A stretch of 64,000 nt of DNA, from positions 22,445,595 to 22,509,594 of the forward strand of contig VZSR01003807.1 of NCBI GenBank assembly GCA_013398615.1. The letters are read 5' to 3'. Position numbers and translations under genes: made by a program. The stretch is from Brachypodius melanocephalos. Lineage: Eukaryota > Chordata > Aves > Passeriformes > Pycnonotidae. Below the pieces are notes generated by a model. That model ran no database searches and had not been told where the DNA came from. It was given only the letters and a program-made list of their open reading frames with translations. This document shows positions 25,191 to 39,000 of the stretch, one piece after another; the first letter of the stretch is position 1, and each line of letters starts with the position of its first letter.

Positions 25191-28100
25191 CCTATACTGA
25201 TAGGGTAGTTACAATGACTCTGGTAGTAAAACCTTTTGAACAACTGTCCTTTGAGAATGTTATTGCAGGAAGTTTTAGACTGGTTTCACAGAGAATGAAC
25301 AAGAGTAAAGTGGAATGGGTAGTCTAGGAAGGCAGACCAATGTAATGAAAAACAAATGCAAAAAAAACCTTGAAAGACAATAATGGAGAAAAAGGTGGCT
25401 GCATGACATTCAAATAAACTGTGCTATGTGGAGGAAGTTAAATCATTACAATGGAGCAATAAGGAAAATGAAGGCGCCCTGTGCTATCACACTTTGGTTA
25501 ACCCAACCTAAGCCTGCATAGTAGCTCTTAGATTGTAGCTGTTTAGAGGTGGCAGTATCAGCTCTAGAACCTGACAGCAGGCAGACTATGAGCTCCCTAG
25601 GAAGATCTAGGCCAGTGACATAGGTAGTTTCAGATCCTAGCTCCATGGTATGTTGTCTTCTGTGTCTGTTCTCACCTGGCCAAGGTTTGGCTTGCTAAGG
25701 CAGGCATCTGCCACCGTCATGGATCGTTTTGTTGGGTAGGCATAGTTCCAGCTTCTTCTCACCCATGCATGACTGTCTGAAGGCCAAGCACATAAACAAG
25801 TACTTTAGGTTTCCTCTTTAGTCAGTGGAGAGGATGTGTCCTCCAGAGAGTCATTTATTTAATCCCAGAACAATTGCGCTGCTGGGGAAATGATCCAGAT
25901 GCCTAAATATAGGAGCTCACGCTTTGAGGTGCCCTAGACTATCCAAAACTCCATCACGGGGCTGGCAGGCATGACACAGGACTTATGAGAAACCTTGGCC
26001 TTCTGGGCATTCAGTAGCTGGAAGCTTGCTTCCTATGGTGTCTGAAACAGCACTAGATGCCTATGTTTAGGCAGCGGAAGCAGACCTGGAGTGTAACTTT
26101 TCTTCAGCCAAGAATCAGTTACCAGGAAGATCTGTGCCAACAGTACAGCACAGTCTTAGCAGCTGTTTGCTGTTTATTTTCTGTGGAGGGAGGGAAAATA
26201 GTTTTTTTCTGGTGCTAGTTTTCTGATTTATTGCAGGGAATTTAAAAAAATTTTAAAAAAAAATTCAAGACAGAAGATTGTCCTGAACTATACTTTGTCT
26301 TGCTGTGTTTAGGGTGAGGAAGAGAGTACAGAAATAGAATAGTTATAAGGAAAAAGTGTTGCTGTAAAATAGATTAAATTAAATGGCAGAAGAGGGGGAA
26401 GAAAGGAGAGTGTTTGACAGAGTGAGAAGAAATTCTTGCCCAAAAGAAAGAACTTAGGTTCTGCAGTTGAGAGAGGTGCCCATAAAGACAACGTTACTGT
26501 TGAAACACTGGAAAACTCAGTGTCTTGGACAGGAAAGACTGACAATTGAGCCATAGAAAGTTCAGAAACCTTGAGGTGGTAAGATGACCTATAAACTGAA
26601 CTGACAGGTTAGCAGCCCAAATGGAAACAAGAAATCAAAAAGCAAAATTAAACTAATTAGAAGGATTAAAGACTCTTGGAGGAAAGCCCGTCGTGGTCAG
26701 ATCAGATTTTGACAAGGTGCTTGAATTCTGCAATATTTTATTTAAGGTAGAATAGGGACAATGACAATGCAAATGGCTATAATATGCTCTTGCGGTGGCC
26801 ATAAAAACCCCACTGATTTCATCCTTGATTGGGAAATGTAAAAAAACCTCTGCATTTCCAAATTGAACATTACCCTGTTAAAAGGGTAAGATGGCTGGCA
26901 TGGTATGAGTGTGCTGCAGCAGAGTATGAAGGCTAATGTCACTGCATCTTGAGATGCACTGTTCACTGGCATTTTCAGATTCTCCATTATGTAATTCTAC
27001 TTTACTCACATCACCTATGTGATGTCATCACTCTATGATATGATTATTATTCTTATTATTAACAGTTTGTCCCAAATTCTCAGACACACACGTGGGCCAC
27101 AACAGGGTCTGGCTGGAACAACCGTGTTTTGGCTGTTATGCAATGGCAATCTAAGCATGTGGGAAGGAAGATTCACTTTATATGATCCTTGGTAAGGAGT
27201 CAGAAAGTGTATGGCAGGTCACACAGCAGTACAGCACGGCTTAACTAAATGGGAGCTCAGGGTTTGGAGTTGAAACCATAGTGAGCGCTGTTAATCACAC
27301 ATGATTTCATAAAATATTTCAATAATCTTAAAAGTACTCTGACCACTTAGAAGGTCGTAGGTCTCTGGGCAGAGATTAAGGCCTTAATTAGCTACATTTG
27401 CTGAAAATTCAGTGTGCAAATAAAACCAGATGAAAAAGGATAAAGTTCCTCCTAGAACAAAAGGGCAGAGAATATCTGCAGTTTTGTAGGGGAAATGAGA
27501 ATATATTGCCCACCTCCCCAAGGGGTAACCAAGGACAACTTTTTTGTTACAAATAATTTAGAATAGAAAGTCTCTAATCATAAGTGTTTATGCTGCTAAT
27601 TATTAGAAAACTAAATAACAAGTGAAAATAAGAACAAAAATCTCTTTACTGGGACAAACTTCGTGCTTCATTCTACAAGCTAGTATAGTCAAATTAAAAA
27701 TATAGTGTCAATGTGGAAAGGCTCAAGTTTCCCTAAACCTGAAAAAAAGAGCAGAGCAGGATTCCTGATGTACCTCAGGAGAGTGCACCTTCAGAACTTC
27801 AGTGCTGGGGAAAACTGGGTGTACTTAACAGAGAAAGTGTTGAAAGAGAATAAGTAATAAGTAGTAGCTGGTAACTCTCCAGCAGGGCATAAGTGATAGT
27901 CCACAGCTGCAAGGGACTCAATATTCCTTAAGCCACCTACATCAAAAAGCATTCAAGAATATCCAAGGGCTCTACATTGCAGTGGACCTCTTCTGGGATG
28001 TGAAAAATCAATAGGGCTTTTCTCTGAGCCACTAAATGATGAGTTTAAATTCACTGGTGATACTACGAGCAGAATCTAATGCTGCATTTTAATTACATCT

Positions 28101-29828
28101 TTTACTATGAAGTGTGACCTATACAGCATTTATATATGTGACTACATTTCTGTGATAATAATGTCTAATTCACTATTGCAAATTGTTTGAGGTCTCAGTA
28201 ACAAAGTGAAGAGAAAAACCTAAGATAAAAATCCAAAATGAGTGTGCAGTGGGACAAGTTGCCCGGAGCTTAGTTCTGTGTATACCTTCTGTTCATGACA
28301 ACCTGATTGAAGATGACTAAAGAAGCAGTTTTTATTATACTATCTAATAGGATTATTACCTTTGTAAACTGACAAATTTCAAAGTAATTAGGACAGATGG
28401 ATCAGAAAGACGAAGCGCTTATAGATAACTGTCCTACATACTCTGCCAGGAAATACGTTTTTAAAAGTTTGGTTTTAATTCACTCAGTGACATTTTGAGT
28501 CTCAACAAGTCCCCTCTCTGTCCAGGGATAAAAGCAGGGAAGAGTTAGCCAGATCCTAAAGCAGATGAAAATTATGTTCTCTGGGCCCATGGGGGCTGCT
28601 GAGAATGACACTTAATTAGTCTGATTATCAAGTTTGTTGCTTTATTTCTCTCCTGTTCCAATATTGCCTTATAGTCTTAATTCCTTAAGCACCATGCCAA
28701 CATATGGTGAGGTTATACCCCAAGGATTTATAAAGAAATTTATGTGTCTGTCACTCATAGAAGTTATCACCTAAGGAGGCTTAGGTCTTCTAACCTAAGA
28801 ACATAAGTTACCCCAAGGAGCACAAAGCCTTAATGGCTTTTTGCATCCCTTCCACCATGGGGAGCAGCATTTGAGAGTGAGGAGGGGGCTGTGACAAAAC
28901 AATCATGTGGTGGGTGGGAAGATGTGTCAGCCAAGAGATGTCACTGTGTGCAGCCACAAGCTGCCTAGCAAATTTGTTTTGTTTTAATGTATTTGATCTT
29001 GTCTCAGTCCTTTGGACACTCCATTACAGGAAAATCTTATTCTTTTTTCATAAAGCGAAAGGGCTTGGTGTTCTGTCAAGTGTTATATGTGAAGTGTAAT
29101 GGTGGAGCCAGAAAATGAAGGCACAACTTGTGAATTGCCATGTGAATTGCCCAAAGACAACACTATACATTTTTTTTATGAAGGTAGAGAGAAAATCAAT
29201 GAATTAAACAAGCTTTATACACCACCAGGGTACCTTCACTCCAATAGTAAGAATTTTAAAAATGTGCCTTAAAATAATAAAAGAATATAGGCAAAACCAT
29301 ACTTTGACATATAAACCCAATTCCATTTACATGCAGTGTATAGATGTATATGTGTGTGTGTGTGTGGTAGAATGTATTATTTTAACTGGCAGGAAGCTCA
29401 TAAAAAGAAAAGCTTTTGGGGTTGGCTCAAACTTTGAATGCACTTCAACATGCTGGTTGTACTTTATGCAGAAATCTCAAATGTATCCCATGTGTTGCAG
29501 ATGTTTAAGAATGGGCTCAAGAGGAGCTTTTGTCTGCCTGAGACGTACAACTATTTAGAAAATATCTTCCTTCAGCAGCACCAATATTTATTTTTGTGTG
29601 CAAGTTTTGCAGTTTGAATGCTGGATTTGAGTTTCCACATAGCCGTCAAAAAAGTGAAAAAACCAAAACCTTTAATAAAGCTAACAACAGAATCTGGTTT
29701 CAAGACTATTTCCCATGACTCAAACTTTTTTTTTGTCAGAATCATTTTTCTTAGAACAGTTGACATATCATTATTGTTTTCCTTGTTTTAGAATATTGGC
29801 TTCCCAAAACTGTCCAAGCCATCCTTGA
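25191..29828. other. Non-coding DNA; 25,440-26,110 is GC-richer and may hold an old unrecognised repeat
   Basis: No gene recognised. The 25.4-26.1 kb part is richer in GC than its flanks and has GCCTAAATATAGG- and GCCTATGTTTAGG-like words in about 170 bp. These resemble short motifs seen in old amniote repeats, but I cannot name a family. The rest is ordinary AT-rich sequence with short open frames. Confidence 0.45.
29351..29366. repeat. (TG)8 dinucleotide run
   Basis: A short perfect TG run preceded by a TATA-rich stretch. It is too short to be more than a minor microsatellite. Confidence 0.85.
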
Positions 29829-29873
29829 ACTAAAAAAGAAGCATGTCTTCAGAAGTCTGGCTTCTTTTTTAGT
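29829..29873. repeat. Inverted repeat: 14-bp perfect stem, 17-nt loop
   Basis: Left arm 29,829-29,842 (ACTAAAAAAGAAGC) is the exact reverse complement of right arm 29,860-29,873. The loop contains a small inner palindrome, CTTC-A-GAAG (29,847-29,855). The fold is 45 nt, shorter than usual pre-miRNAs, and pairing stops outside the arms. Function unknown. Confidence 0.93.
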
Positions 29874-32213
29874 AACTATAATATTCCTTTCCACTTTCCA
29901 CTGCCACTGTTACGTTAAGTGACTGCAGGCTTCTGGGATGTGCATAGAAATGTACATAGAAAACCTGCCATAACTTTGTGATTGTTCTCCAGTTGTGTGG
30001 GATCAATATGACTAGGTGAAACTTAAGTGGTGAACTCCCTTATTACCCTCGGTGGCCCAATTCCATGCTTCTACTCTGTTTTTGAAATTGATTTCTTTTG
30101 CTGGGTTTTTCCTTTGTCATCTTGTCTTCATTTTCTGATCTGCCTTTTCTGTCATACTCAGTAAAAAATTTTATTGATGACTACAGTGTCATATCCCATC
30201 ATGAGTTAGTATTTCTTAAGTGACTTTAGAAAATGCTCTCATGACCTGACATATGGCCCCTTGATGTCAATGAGACTTCAAGAGTGACAGTTCTGCTCAA
30301 AACTCGAGAAAGGACTGAGAAGTTTAGATACTGCTTTTTGTTTAAGTGCTGCTTTCTCAAATGGATTAAAAAACACAAAAAACCAAACACTTAAACAAAA
30401 CCACACAACCAAACAAAAGCAACCATCCTATCCTTACAAGTAGCTGCTTCTCCTGAGCAAAGAAACATATGAAATAAAACCCCAAACAACCTCCAAACAG
30501 TGAATAAGTCAACAAACCAGGAAAACTTTAATACTCCTTCTTAAATTTTTCTAAATCTGGGAACTAAAGAAGTCACAGGGAGGGCTCACTGCACACTTTT
30601 TAATGTTTTAGCAGCAGACGGTTGATATTTTGTTGACAAGAAGCCCAATTGTCCACATTTTAAATTTTCAATAGCTCCACAGAAGTACATAATCATTGTC
30701 TTTAAATGAATTAGGTCTGAAAAACAATACATATCTGAAAAAAAACAGATCAGAATCCATGCTTTTGGTGGAAGTTAGGGACATGAACTGCATTTTTTTA
30801 AAGTTTTTAACTGAATTTTCAAATATTTCTTCAGAACATCCGTGAAGTTGGTCAGTGATATGAGAAATTCAGTAATGAAATAACAGATAGAAGCACTCTG
30901 AACTATAGACATTTCATTGTGATTAAGAAGAAATTCCCACAGCAAAGTATTATGAACACAGAAAGATTGCTTGGGAGTACAATGTGAGCTAATGGTCAAA
31001 TTGCAGGGAATAAATATCAACATTTTTAAGCCTCCCTTTTCAGTGATTCTATAGTTCAAAATCTTTCTATGATGCTTCTTGCTCATTTGGAAAATAATTA
31101 AAGCTTTATGATGAATGGTTCAAGGACTGTAAGTGAAAACCTGTGGTAGAGCATTCACTTCTCCTGACCTATTTATGGAAGCTTCAGCAGGTGCAGGGTC
31201 ACCCATCTGGAGGTCTCCATTATTTTATAAAGGGAATATAAGCATCTACACTAGAACTGCCTTGGTAGGCATTTAAAATCTGAGTTCATGGCAGGTACCT
31301 AAGTGAGAATTTCATGAGCTCAGCTCAAGACGGTGTGTGTGCTGTCCTCTCCCACTCTTCCCCACACAGCTGGCAGTGATACCACACTGGCTTACAGCAG
31401 TCCCTGCTCTGCTACTGCAGATCTCTTTGGGCAGGCTGACATTGGGAATACAGGCTGGCACCCCGTAGTGTCTGTTAGAAGATAGGGTTTATCTTACACA
31501 TGCAATATGGTATGCCAGAAGCAGGGACTGTGGTTACCGAGTTTTCACACTGGATTTCTATGCCTCTCCTTACATCCCCAGGACTTTATTTCCTGTTATG
31601 GATTATGGGAGCTGAGCTGTATTCCTGACAATAGCAGTATCTGTCGCTCCTCTATTTTCATTTTCAGACCTTACTGTGCTGTGTGTTATTGTTTAATTGC
31701 CCATTCCACAGAGTACCATGATTTTTTTAAATTAGCTTGACATTTTATGTTCTTCTTTTACAGCTCATCTCAGTTGTTAATGAGTCCTTTGCCAAGTATC
31801 TTCTGTACAGATCATTATAGACCTTTAGTACTGTCATTTGAAAGTTAATACCAATCAACAGAAAAATTGCTCAGCAAAAGGACTGTGAGTGTTCTATGTT
31901 CCCAATTTTTAGTTTGCAAAGGTTAGGCAGCATTCAGTAAAAGGAAGTTTTTTTATTTTTTCAAGTGTAACAGTAACCAATTAATGTGATTTGTTCAGAT
32001 GAGCTTTGTGAGTTGTCCAGATGCCAAGCCTGCTCATTCCAGTCCTGAAAGACCTGTGCAAATACAGCTGCAGGCTAGTCCTCTCTGTATCACAAGCAGG
32101 TATCTTTTGGTGTCCTAGAGATCATATAAGTCTTGTCAACTGAAGGATATCACAAGGAAGAGCAGAGCCAGGCCTTGGCAAAGATTTGAGCCCACCTGGG
32201 CACATGCTGTGGT
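29874..32213. other. Unique AT-rich non-coding DNA
   Basis: No gene recognised. An A/C-rich simple tract lies at about 30,368-30,425. The 103-codon reverse frame at 30,775-31,086 has no recognisable motif. The part from about 31,310 to 31,700 is somewhat GC-richer, without an identifiable repeat. Confidence 0.5.
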
Positions 32214-33085
32214 CGCAGAATCACGGAATCACAGAATAAGCTGAGTTGGAAGGCACCCACAAAGATCACGAGTCCAGCTCCTGACCATGCACAGGACACC
32301 CAAAAGAGTCACACCATGTGTCATAGAGCATTGTCTAAATGCTTCTTGAACTCTGTCAGGCTTGGTGCTGGGATCACTTCTCTGGGGACCCTGTTTAGTG
32401 CCTGTTCAGTTCTTCTCTGGGTGAAGAATTATATCCCAATATCCAACCTAAATCTCCCCAACACAACTTCAGGCCGTTCCTTCAGGTCTTGTCACTGGTC
32501 ATCACAGAAAGGATAGCAGTGCTTGCCCCTCCTCTTCCCCTCACAAGGAAGTTCCAACTGCAATGAGGTCTTCCCTCAGTTTCCCCTTCTCCAGGCTGAA
32601 CAGACCAAGTGACCTCTGCCACTCCTCACACAGCTTCCCCTCCAGACCCTTCACTATCTTTGTTGCCCTCCTTTGGACACTCTCTAGCAGCTTAGTGTCT
32701 ATTTTATATTGTGGCACCCAGAACTGCCCCCAGCACTGGAGGTGAGCGCACCCCAGCTCAGAGCAGAGCAGGACAATCCCCTCCCTTGCCTGGCTGGTGA
32801 TGCTGTGCCTGGTGCACCCCAGGACAGGGTTGGCCCTCCTGGCTGCCAGGGCACTGCTGGCTCGTGTTCAACTTGCCATTGACCAGGACCCCCAGGTCTC
32901 TTTCCACAGGGCTGCTCTCCAGCCCCTCATTCCCCAGTCTATAAACACAACCTGGGTTGCCCCATCCCAGATGCTGAATCAGGCACTTTCAAATCGTTGA
33001 CAATTTCTCAGTCTTCCAATTTATTACAGGTCTCTCTGAAGACCCTCCCTGCCTTTGAGAGAGTTGACAGCTCCTCCCAGCTTAA
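32214..33085 (-). mobile_element. CR1 LINE, about 0.87 kb of 3' end
   Basis: The longest transposable element in the window. It begins with the terminal repeat 'cgcagaatcacggaatcac' and 'gagttggaaggcacccac'. It continues through blocks I know from avian CR1s, such as 'ctggggaccctgtttagtgc', 'ccttctccaggctgaacag', 'acactctctagcagctta' and 'ccccaggacagggttggcc', to 'gagttgacagctcctccc' near 33,085. The 3' end lies at lower coordinates, so it is on the minus strand and 5'-truncated on the right. It seems only moderately diverged. Three open frames on the + strand inside it (32,316-32,516, 32,563-32,745, 32,797-33,000) are antisense and not genes. I saw no intact reverse transcriptase frame. Confidence 0.96.
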
Positions 33086-36000
33086 TAAATCTGACCCAAA
33101 GGTGGTTACAGGAGTTACCTCACCAACAAATTCTGCTCCTGAGAGTAGGAAAAAATAGAGTTTCTTTTAGGCTCTTTGTTTGTTTTGTGTTTTTTTCAAG
33201 TTTTTGGATTACTTTTTCCTAGATACTCTTAGAGCCTGGATAACAGTAGGTGTAAATAAATAAAGCCCTGTCTGCTTTTTCTCATTCTAACAGCACGCTT
33301 ATGTGGGTGCACATCAAAGACAAAAGTGGTTGAAGTGCTAAATATGTAACTACTGATTCATAATTTCAGGAGAAATGGGTGAAAGCTTGAGCAAGGTCAT
33401 AAGTGCAAATGTCCAGACCAGTGTCAATTTGACTGTAATAGCTAGAGCTCTGAGGCTGTGAACATGCATTTGATACCTCTTGTCAACATTGATAAGAACA
33501 ACTACTAAAATGCCTTTTACCATGCAAGGAGGCAAGAGCATAAATTGAAAAAAATGTAATTCTGGAAGGTGCTGGAAAGTCACTCTTAAGAGACTGAGAA
33601 CTGTGGTGGTATGGTTCTCCATTGGTAAATAGATAATCAAACTGTAGAATGAACACATTAAATTGTACACTGACCACAAGGCAAACACCCAAAGAATAAC
33701 TTAACTCTGATTATGAGAAGTTCTGACTTGTAAGAGTACAAGTATAAACAGACTGGGTATTCTGTAAAAAAGCAAAGGATGTCAGCAATGCAGATCAGAA
33801 GCCGCAAAACATGAATGTGTAAAGTGTGCCTTGTGTTAAACAGCAGTCAAAAGATCTTTTTTTGCATATAGAAGAGTTACCAAAAATAGCGAAATCATAG
33901 CCACTTATAGGCCATGACTAAGTCTAAATCAGCATCATTCTCTGTGTAATACTAAGAGCTGTTATAAAGTTAAAATAAAGAGATTAAAAGCCTCACGTTG
34001 TTAAAAATGGTGGTTAACAAAGGAGTCACAGCAAGCAGTCCCAGCTGAGTGTTGTGGTAGAGCACCAGAACTCTCAAATACAAGGTTTTCTCCTGCATTA
34101 CCCTTGAAATACAACTGGGTTTTGGAGGGCGTCACATGGCATTGTCAAGGCCTGAATTACATTAAAAAGAAACAATGCTTGGAGTAGTACACAGTGCATG
34201 ATTTTAAGAAAACAGATTTTTTTTCACCTCAGAAAGCTGAAAAGATGATAAGTAAAAGTCACAGCTTTTCAATAAATGGAATAATGCTATGTGGAGTTAC
34301 AGAATTTTCTGGTTAAAGGCATACTGGCCTGGTTTGAAATTATTAGATGCTCCCATCTGAAAACATGTTCTTGGGAACAATAGTATTGGCTCATCTGCAC
34401 TGATTTTAATAACGTTAGTTATCCCTGTTAAGTAGAATAGCTGGTTCTATTGGTTCCAACAGTCCTGGGAACATAACCAATCATTCAAACCTTTAATGGC
34501 CCAGCAGAGTTAGAATTGTTATGTTTTGTAGGTATGTGCACAGCTAATGGTAAAACTGATGGGATAATGAATGCCCTGATACTAACAGCAACAAAATAAC
34601 CAAACACTCCCTTTACACGAGTTCTGCACAACACTAAATAAAGAACGATCTTAAAGAAGACAAGAAAAAAAATTGCCTAATTCACAAGTAAATTTGCACC
34701 TTCTCCATCATAAACAACTCATTAAGATGAAGTAATCATGCCACTTAATAATCCCATTATTGCAATTCTCATTTTCACATGAAACTTGTTAGGATATATT
34801 AGGATTGCAGCTCTGATACAATCACTGTCATGTAGAGATTTTAAAGAAATATCACTAAATACTCTTAAAGACAGAAGAATAAAAAAGGCCTAGAACTGTA
34901 AAGTCCCTTACTGGGAGAGAGTTACATTGAAATGATCTTATAATCATTCTCAAGCATTAAAATTCCAGGAAATTAAGAGATAAGTATATATTTAGAAAAA
35001 AAAAAATCAAGCATTTAACAGTATGGAAATGCAGAGGTAGTGCTTCTTCACAAAATTGTCCTTGTCCTGAAGTGACACCATGGTGGATGAAAATGAGAGA
35101 ATAAACCAACTGCTCCTTCAAAAAAAAAGCAGCTAATATGCTGTTAAAAATTAGCTTCATTTAAACCTAATTATTGTGATGAGTTTCACTGCACTGAATT
35201 AATGACATAATTTGCTTTCTGGAAAATATTACAGATCCTTTGGTTGTTTGAGCTATTGAGCTTGTTTTCAGTTCTGTAATCAAAAGTTTTGCTTGAATGT
35301 GGATTGTAGTTTTTGATATTTTTGTTCCCCTAACAGAAGCTTGTAACAGGAAGAGAAGTGAAGCAGTGCTGGTTGGTGAAAGGGTATGATACATGCGGTC
35401 AGATCCTCACCAGGAGAAGACTGTGAACCAGCTCCCTTGGTTTCAATGGGTCTACAATAGCTGATGATACAGAAATGTTGCATACTTTGAAGGATTTCTG
35501 TAGAATGTAAATTGCCTTTTACTAGTGCTCAGGGATTTTCAAGAGAAGGAGATGCAAGCTGGTGAAAATGAGACCATATAATAAATCATACTCAATGTCT
35601 TCAAAAAGCAGATTAAAACAGGTGTAACTATAAGAAAGAAATAGATAGACCAATACAAACTCAATTTACTGGTTCTATTTTGTTCAAAATTTTGTGAGGG
35701 ACCATCCCAAGGTAAGTAGCTTCTGTGCTGGATCATATATCATCTGTTAGAAATACTGCGCACCTTCAGGTATTTGCTCCATCATGTCCATCAATAAAAA
35801 GTTGAACTATAGCATGATCTCTGTATCAGACACCCTGGGCTAAATCACCAGCAAAGCAATGATGTGCCCAAGATGGATCCCAATCACATTTCTATTGCTG
35901 GATGCACAGACACAGTTTAAGGATAACTGACCTGTTGCGGAAAACTTGAGGTGAAATGGGGATTCCTGAGAATGTCAAATGGGAAGTGCAGCTGTCACCT

Positions 36001-39000
36001 GATCCAGTAAGTGCACATGTAGCAAAGTAGGGTTTCTGCACTGCTAACTGAGTCAGGATCAGGAGACACATGTTATGCTTGAAAGTATTTGTCAGGAGGC
36101 TTCGATCCCCATCTGCCCTAAGGCAGAATCTGAAGTGATTCTGCATTGTGTTTTGCATTGTGTTCGTCATGCAAAATATGCCAGGCCATGGCTGCCTGCA
36201 GCCAGCAGCCTTGCTGAAAGGAAACATTGAAGAGGATCCTGCAGATAATGCTGCAACTCATGTTTGAGCCGCAGTCCAAAAATGAAAACACAATAGAAAC
36301 CAGAACCTTTGAACAAGAGAATTAAATGCAAATGGGTCTAAGGCAATAATCCAATACATAATTAATAGCAACTTGCCAAGTGGTGTTTTCAATTATGATC
36401 ATTTTATTCTGTATTAAAGTAGCACCAGAGGTCAAATGATGCAGTCAGGCCTGATGCTCTTTCCCTTGCATTAGATGGCATAGAATGTTTCCCAGGCTCA
36501 TTTTCTAAGAAAGATGAAATAGAAAGCAGTTTAAAAGGAGTATAGCTATTCCAGTGATTAAGTCCACAGCTCTGCAGAGTTCTCTGTGTTGAAGAGTACT
36601 CCACTGACAGGAAATGTCTTCCAAGCTCAGAACCAAGCCGAATGACATCTCTGGAATATATTCTCAGTGCTCATGCATTATTTCTTTATTCAAGTTTCAG
36701 AGGAGTGTTTGACTTTTACTGTGAAACCATAAATCACTACCATTTTTTGGCATCTCAGATGTTTTCCTCAGTTAAACACAGTGAATTTCCTCCAAGGGAA
36801 GAAGGAACAGTGCAAATAGTGTTCAAAATGTGTTACTAATTTATTGGAAGGTCTTGTTGGATATAATTAATTCAAATGTTTTAGTATCTTCCAGCAGAAC
36901 ACATACATCTTTTGGTAATACATGTACTTTGAGATCCCTGCACACTATGCTTGTATTTTAGACCAAATATTCTTCCTAGAGATGGCAGATACATTTTAGC
37001 TGTAGCAGTTGTGAATAATGGCCCAGAGTTTTGTTGTCTTTGTTCATTAGTCTGTTAGGAACTTCTTGTTATTGTACCGAAAATTAAGAGATTTTCCCAC
37101 CCTTTTCTCTCACTGCAAATGTATTTAAAAGAAAAACATAAGAAAGAAACATTTACAGCGAAAAATAGTATTTGCAGTGACATAAATTGCCTTGGCAGAC
37201 TTATTTCGGTGGTAATTATATAGAAAAAAATGTCTATACAGACTTTTTGTATTACTGCCTGTAAATATTACAGTTTTCTATTAATGTGCATTACCAGAGC
37301 TACTAGCTTTGACAGTTCTTTGGCGCACTTGGGGACAACTGCTTTAAGAAAAGAAAAACAAAAAGAAACAAAACGACTTGCTTCTGTCTGATCAGCATCA
37401 AAAAGCATCATCTGCACAGTTCACTGAGTTGTGGCAGACTGCAAATTTTCCTGGCAGCAGTTGCTCTGCAGCCTCTTATCCATGCTACTACTTGTTATCT
37501 CTCACAGAGTGCTATTCCATTGGACAACTTCAGTTTTTAGGTTTGTCTTAGGTGCCAAGCAGATTGATTGTTTTCTGCAAGTACTTTATCAACCCAGTTT
37601 CTATTGATTTTAGAGATTACCGTAACCAGAGCTATAGGATGTGACTACCATTCTGCTATAAATTTATGAGCATGATTTTCTACTTCCTCCAGAGAGAAAA
37701 AGGGATGAGGAATTCTCCTTTCTTTGTTTATATCAGGGTTAATGAAAGTGTACACTTGGAAAGTGTTTTGACTAGTATATTTCAGACCATACTACCTGGT
37801 GTAGCAGCAATCCCTTTTTAGTTGGCAGGTTTTGAAACATTTGTGAAAGCCAACATGTGATGGATTAATACAAAATAAACTTATGCACAATTTTTCTGTC
37901 ATAATAAATATGCTAAAGGAAACTAAGACTTAATTCATTCTTATTTCATTCCATCTGGCAGTGTTGGAAAGGGACTGTAAAAGGTAATGGTTCAGGTCAT
38001 CCAGGATCCTTGATTTGGGCTGCCATGTGTTTCATCAGACATGGCTACTTCTCTGACTTTAACATTTGAGACAGATGGATTTATGGCATATGCAACTCAT
38101 GTTTTTAAAACCCTACTGGAGCAGGAGCCAGGATTTTTCCCTTTGAAAAAACCCCAATGTAACAACCTCAGGTGAGTATTCCAGCTCAGCCAGCTGCAAG
38201 TGGTCTATGGAGGATCTGTGGTGGTTATCAGTCAGCAGTCAAGGTGTGGAAAGAAAAGTGAGAAAGGACTGTCAGGCACACTGTCTGAGCATGTAAAGCC
38301 AGAGGGAGGGGAATATAAACAAAGTGAATTTCAAGACATTTTGGGAGAATTAGGAGACCTGGAATTTCTCAAAAGAAGATGAGACACTTCTGAGCATGAG
38401 CAACTCTAGGTTCTGAGGAGTCAGCTGCCTGTATGGGCAGACCTTCCTCTTTCCTGTTGTGCTGCCATGAGCAGGACTGGCATGTTCTCCCTTCAAACTT
38501 AGGCCCTTGCTTTTCTGCCACATCCCATAGGGTTCTCTCACCCTTCTACTGCTCTTTCCCTTTGGAAATGCTATGAACTATTTGTTACTGGTTCTATTCC
38601 TAACAAGGATGAATGGAAAAAGTAATTTAACATGACTGAAAGACCTATTAATAGATCTATTCATATGCAATTGTCTCATAGGAACATTTTGAGGATCACA
38701 GGACATTTGTTAAGTGATTTTGGACCACTTGATGAAAGATATTTTTCTAAGCATTATTATTATTTTTGTGTAAATATATCATATACTTAATGTATAATTA
38801 ATGTTAGAAATGCTCATTCTTTGTAGTTCCTCATTGTGTAATTTTTATTAAAATATATAAATATTTTATTTAGAGTTTGTATGTACACATATGTACACAT
38901 TTAAAAGCTACTGATTTTCTTTGAGCCGAAAAAGGATTAAAACAAAACTTTGGAACAAGTTGAGATGTTGCTTTTGCTGAATAGTGTTCATATGCTTTAG

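Noticed and set aside
24895..25327. Two overlapping + strand frames of 101-121 codons
   Set aside because: They run through the CR1 fragment at 25,022-25,190 and contain its antisense translation.
27890..28010. CR1-like words (attcaagaatatccaagg, cctcttctggg)
   Set aside because: Only two short matches, no terminal repeat or ordered blocks.
32316..33000. Series of + strand open frames as coding exons
   Set aside because: They lie antisense inside a clear CR1 element.
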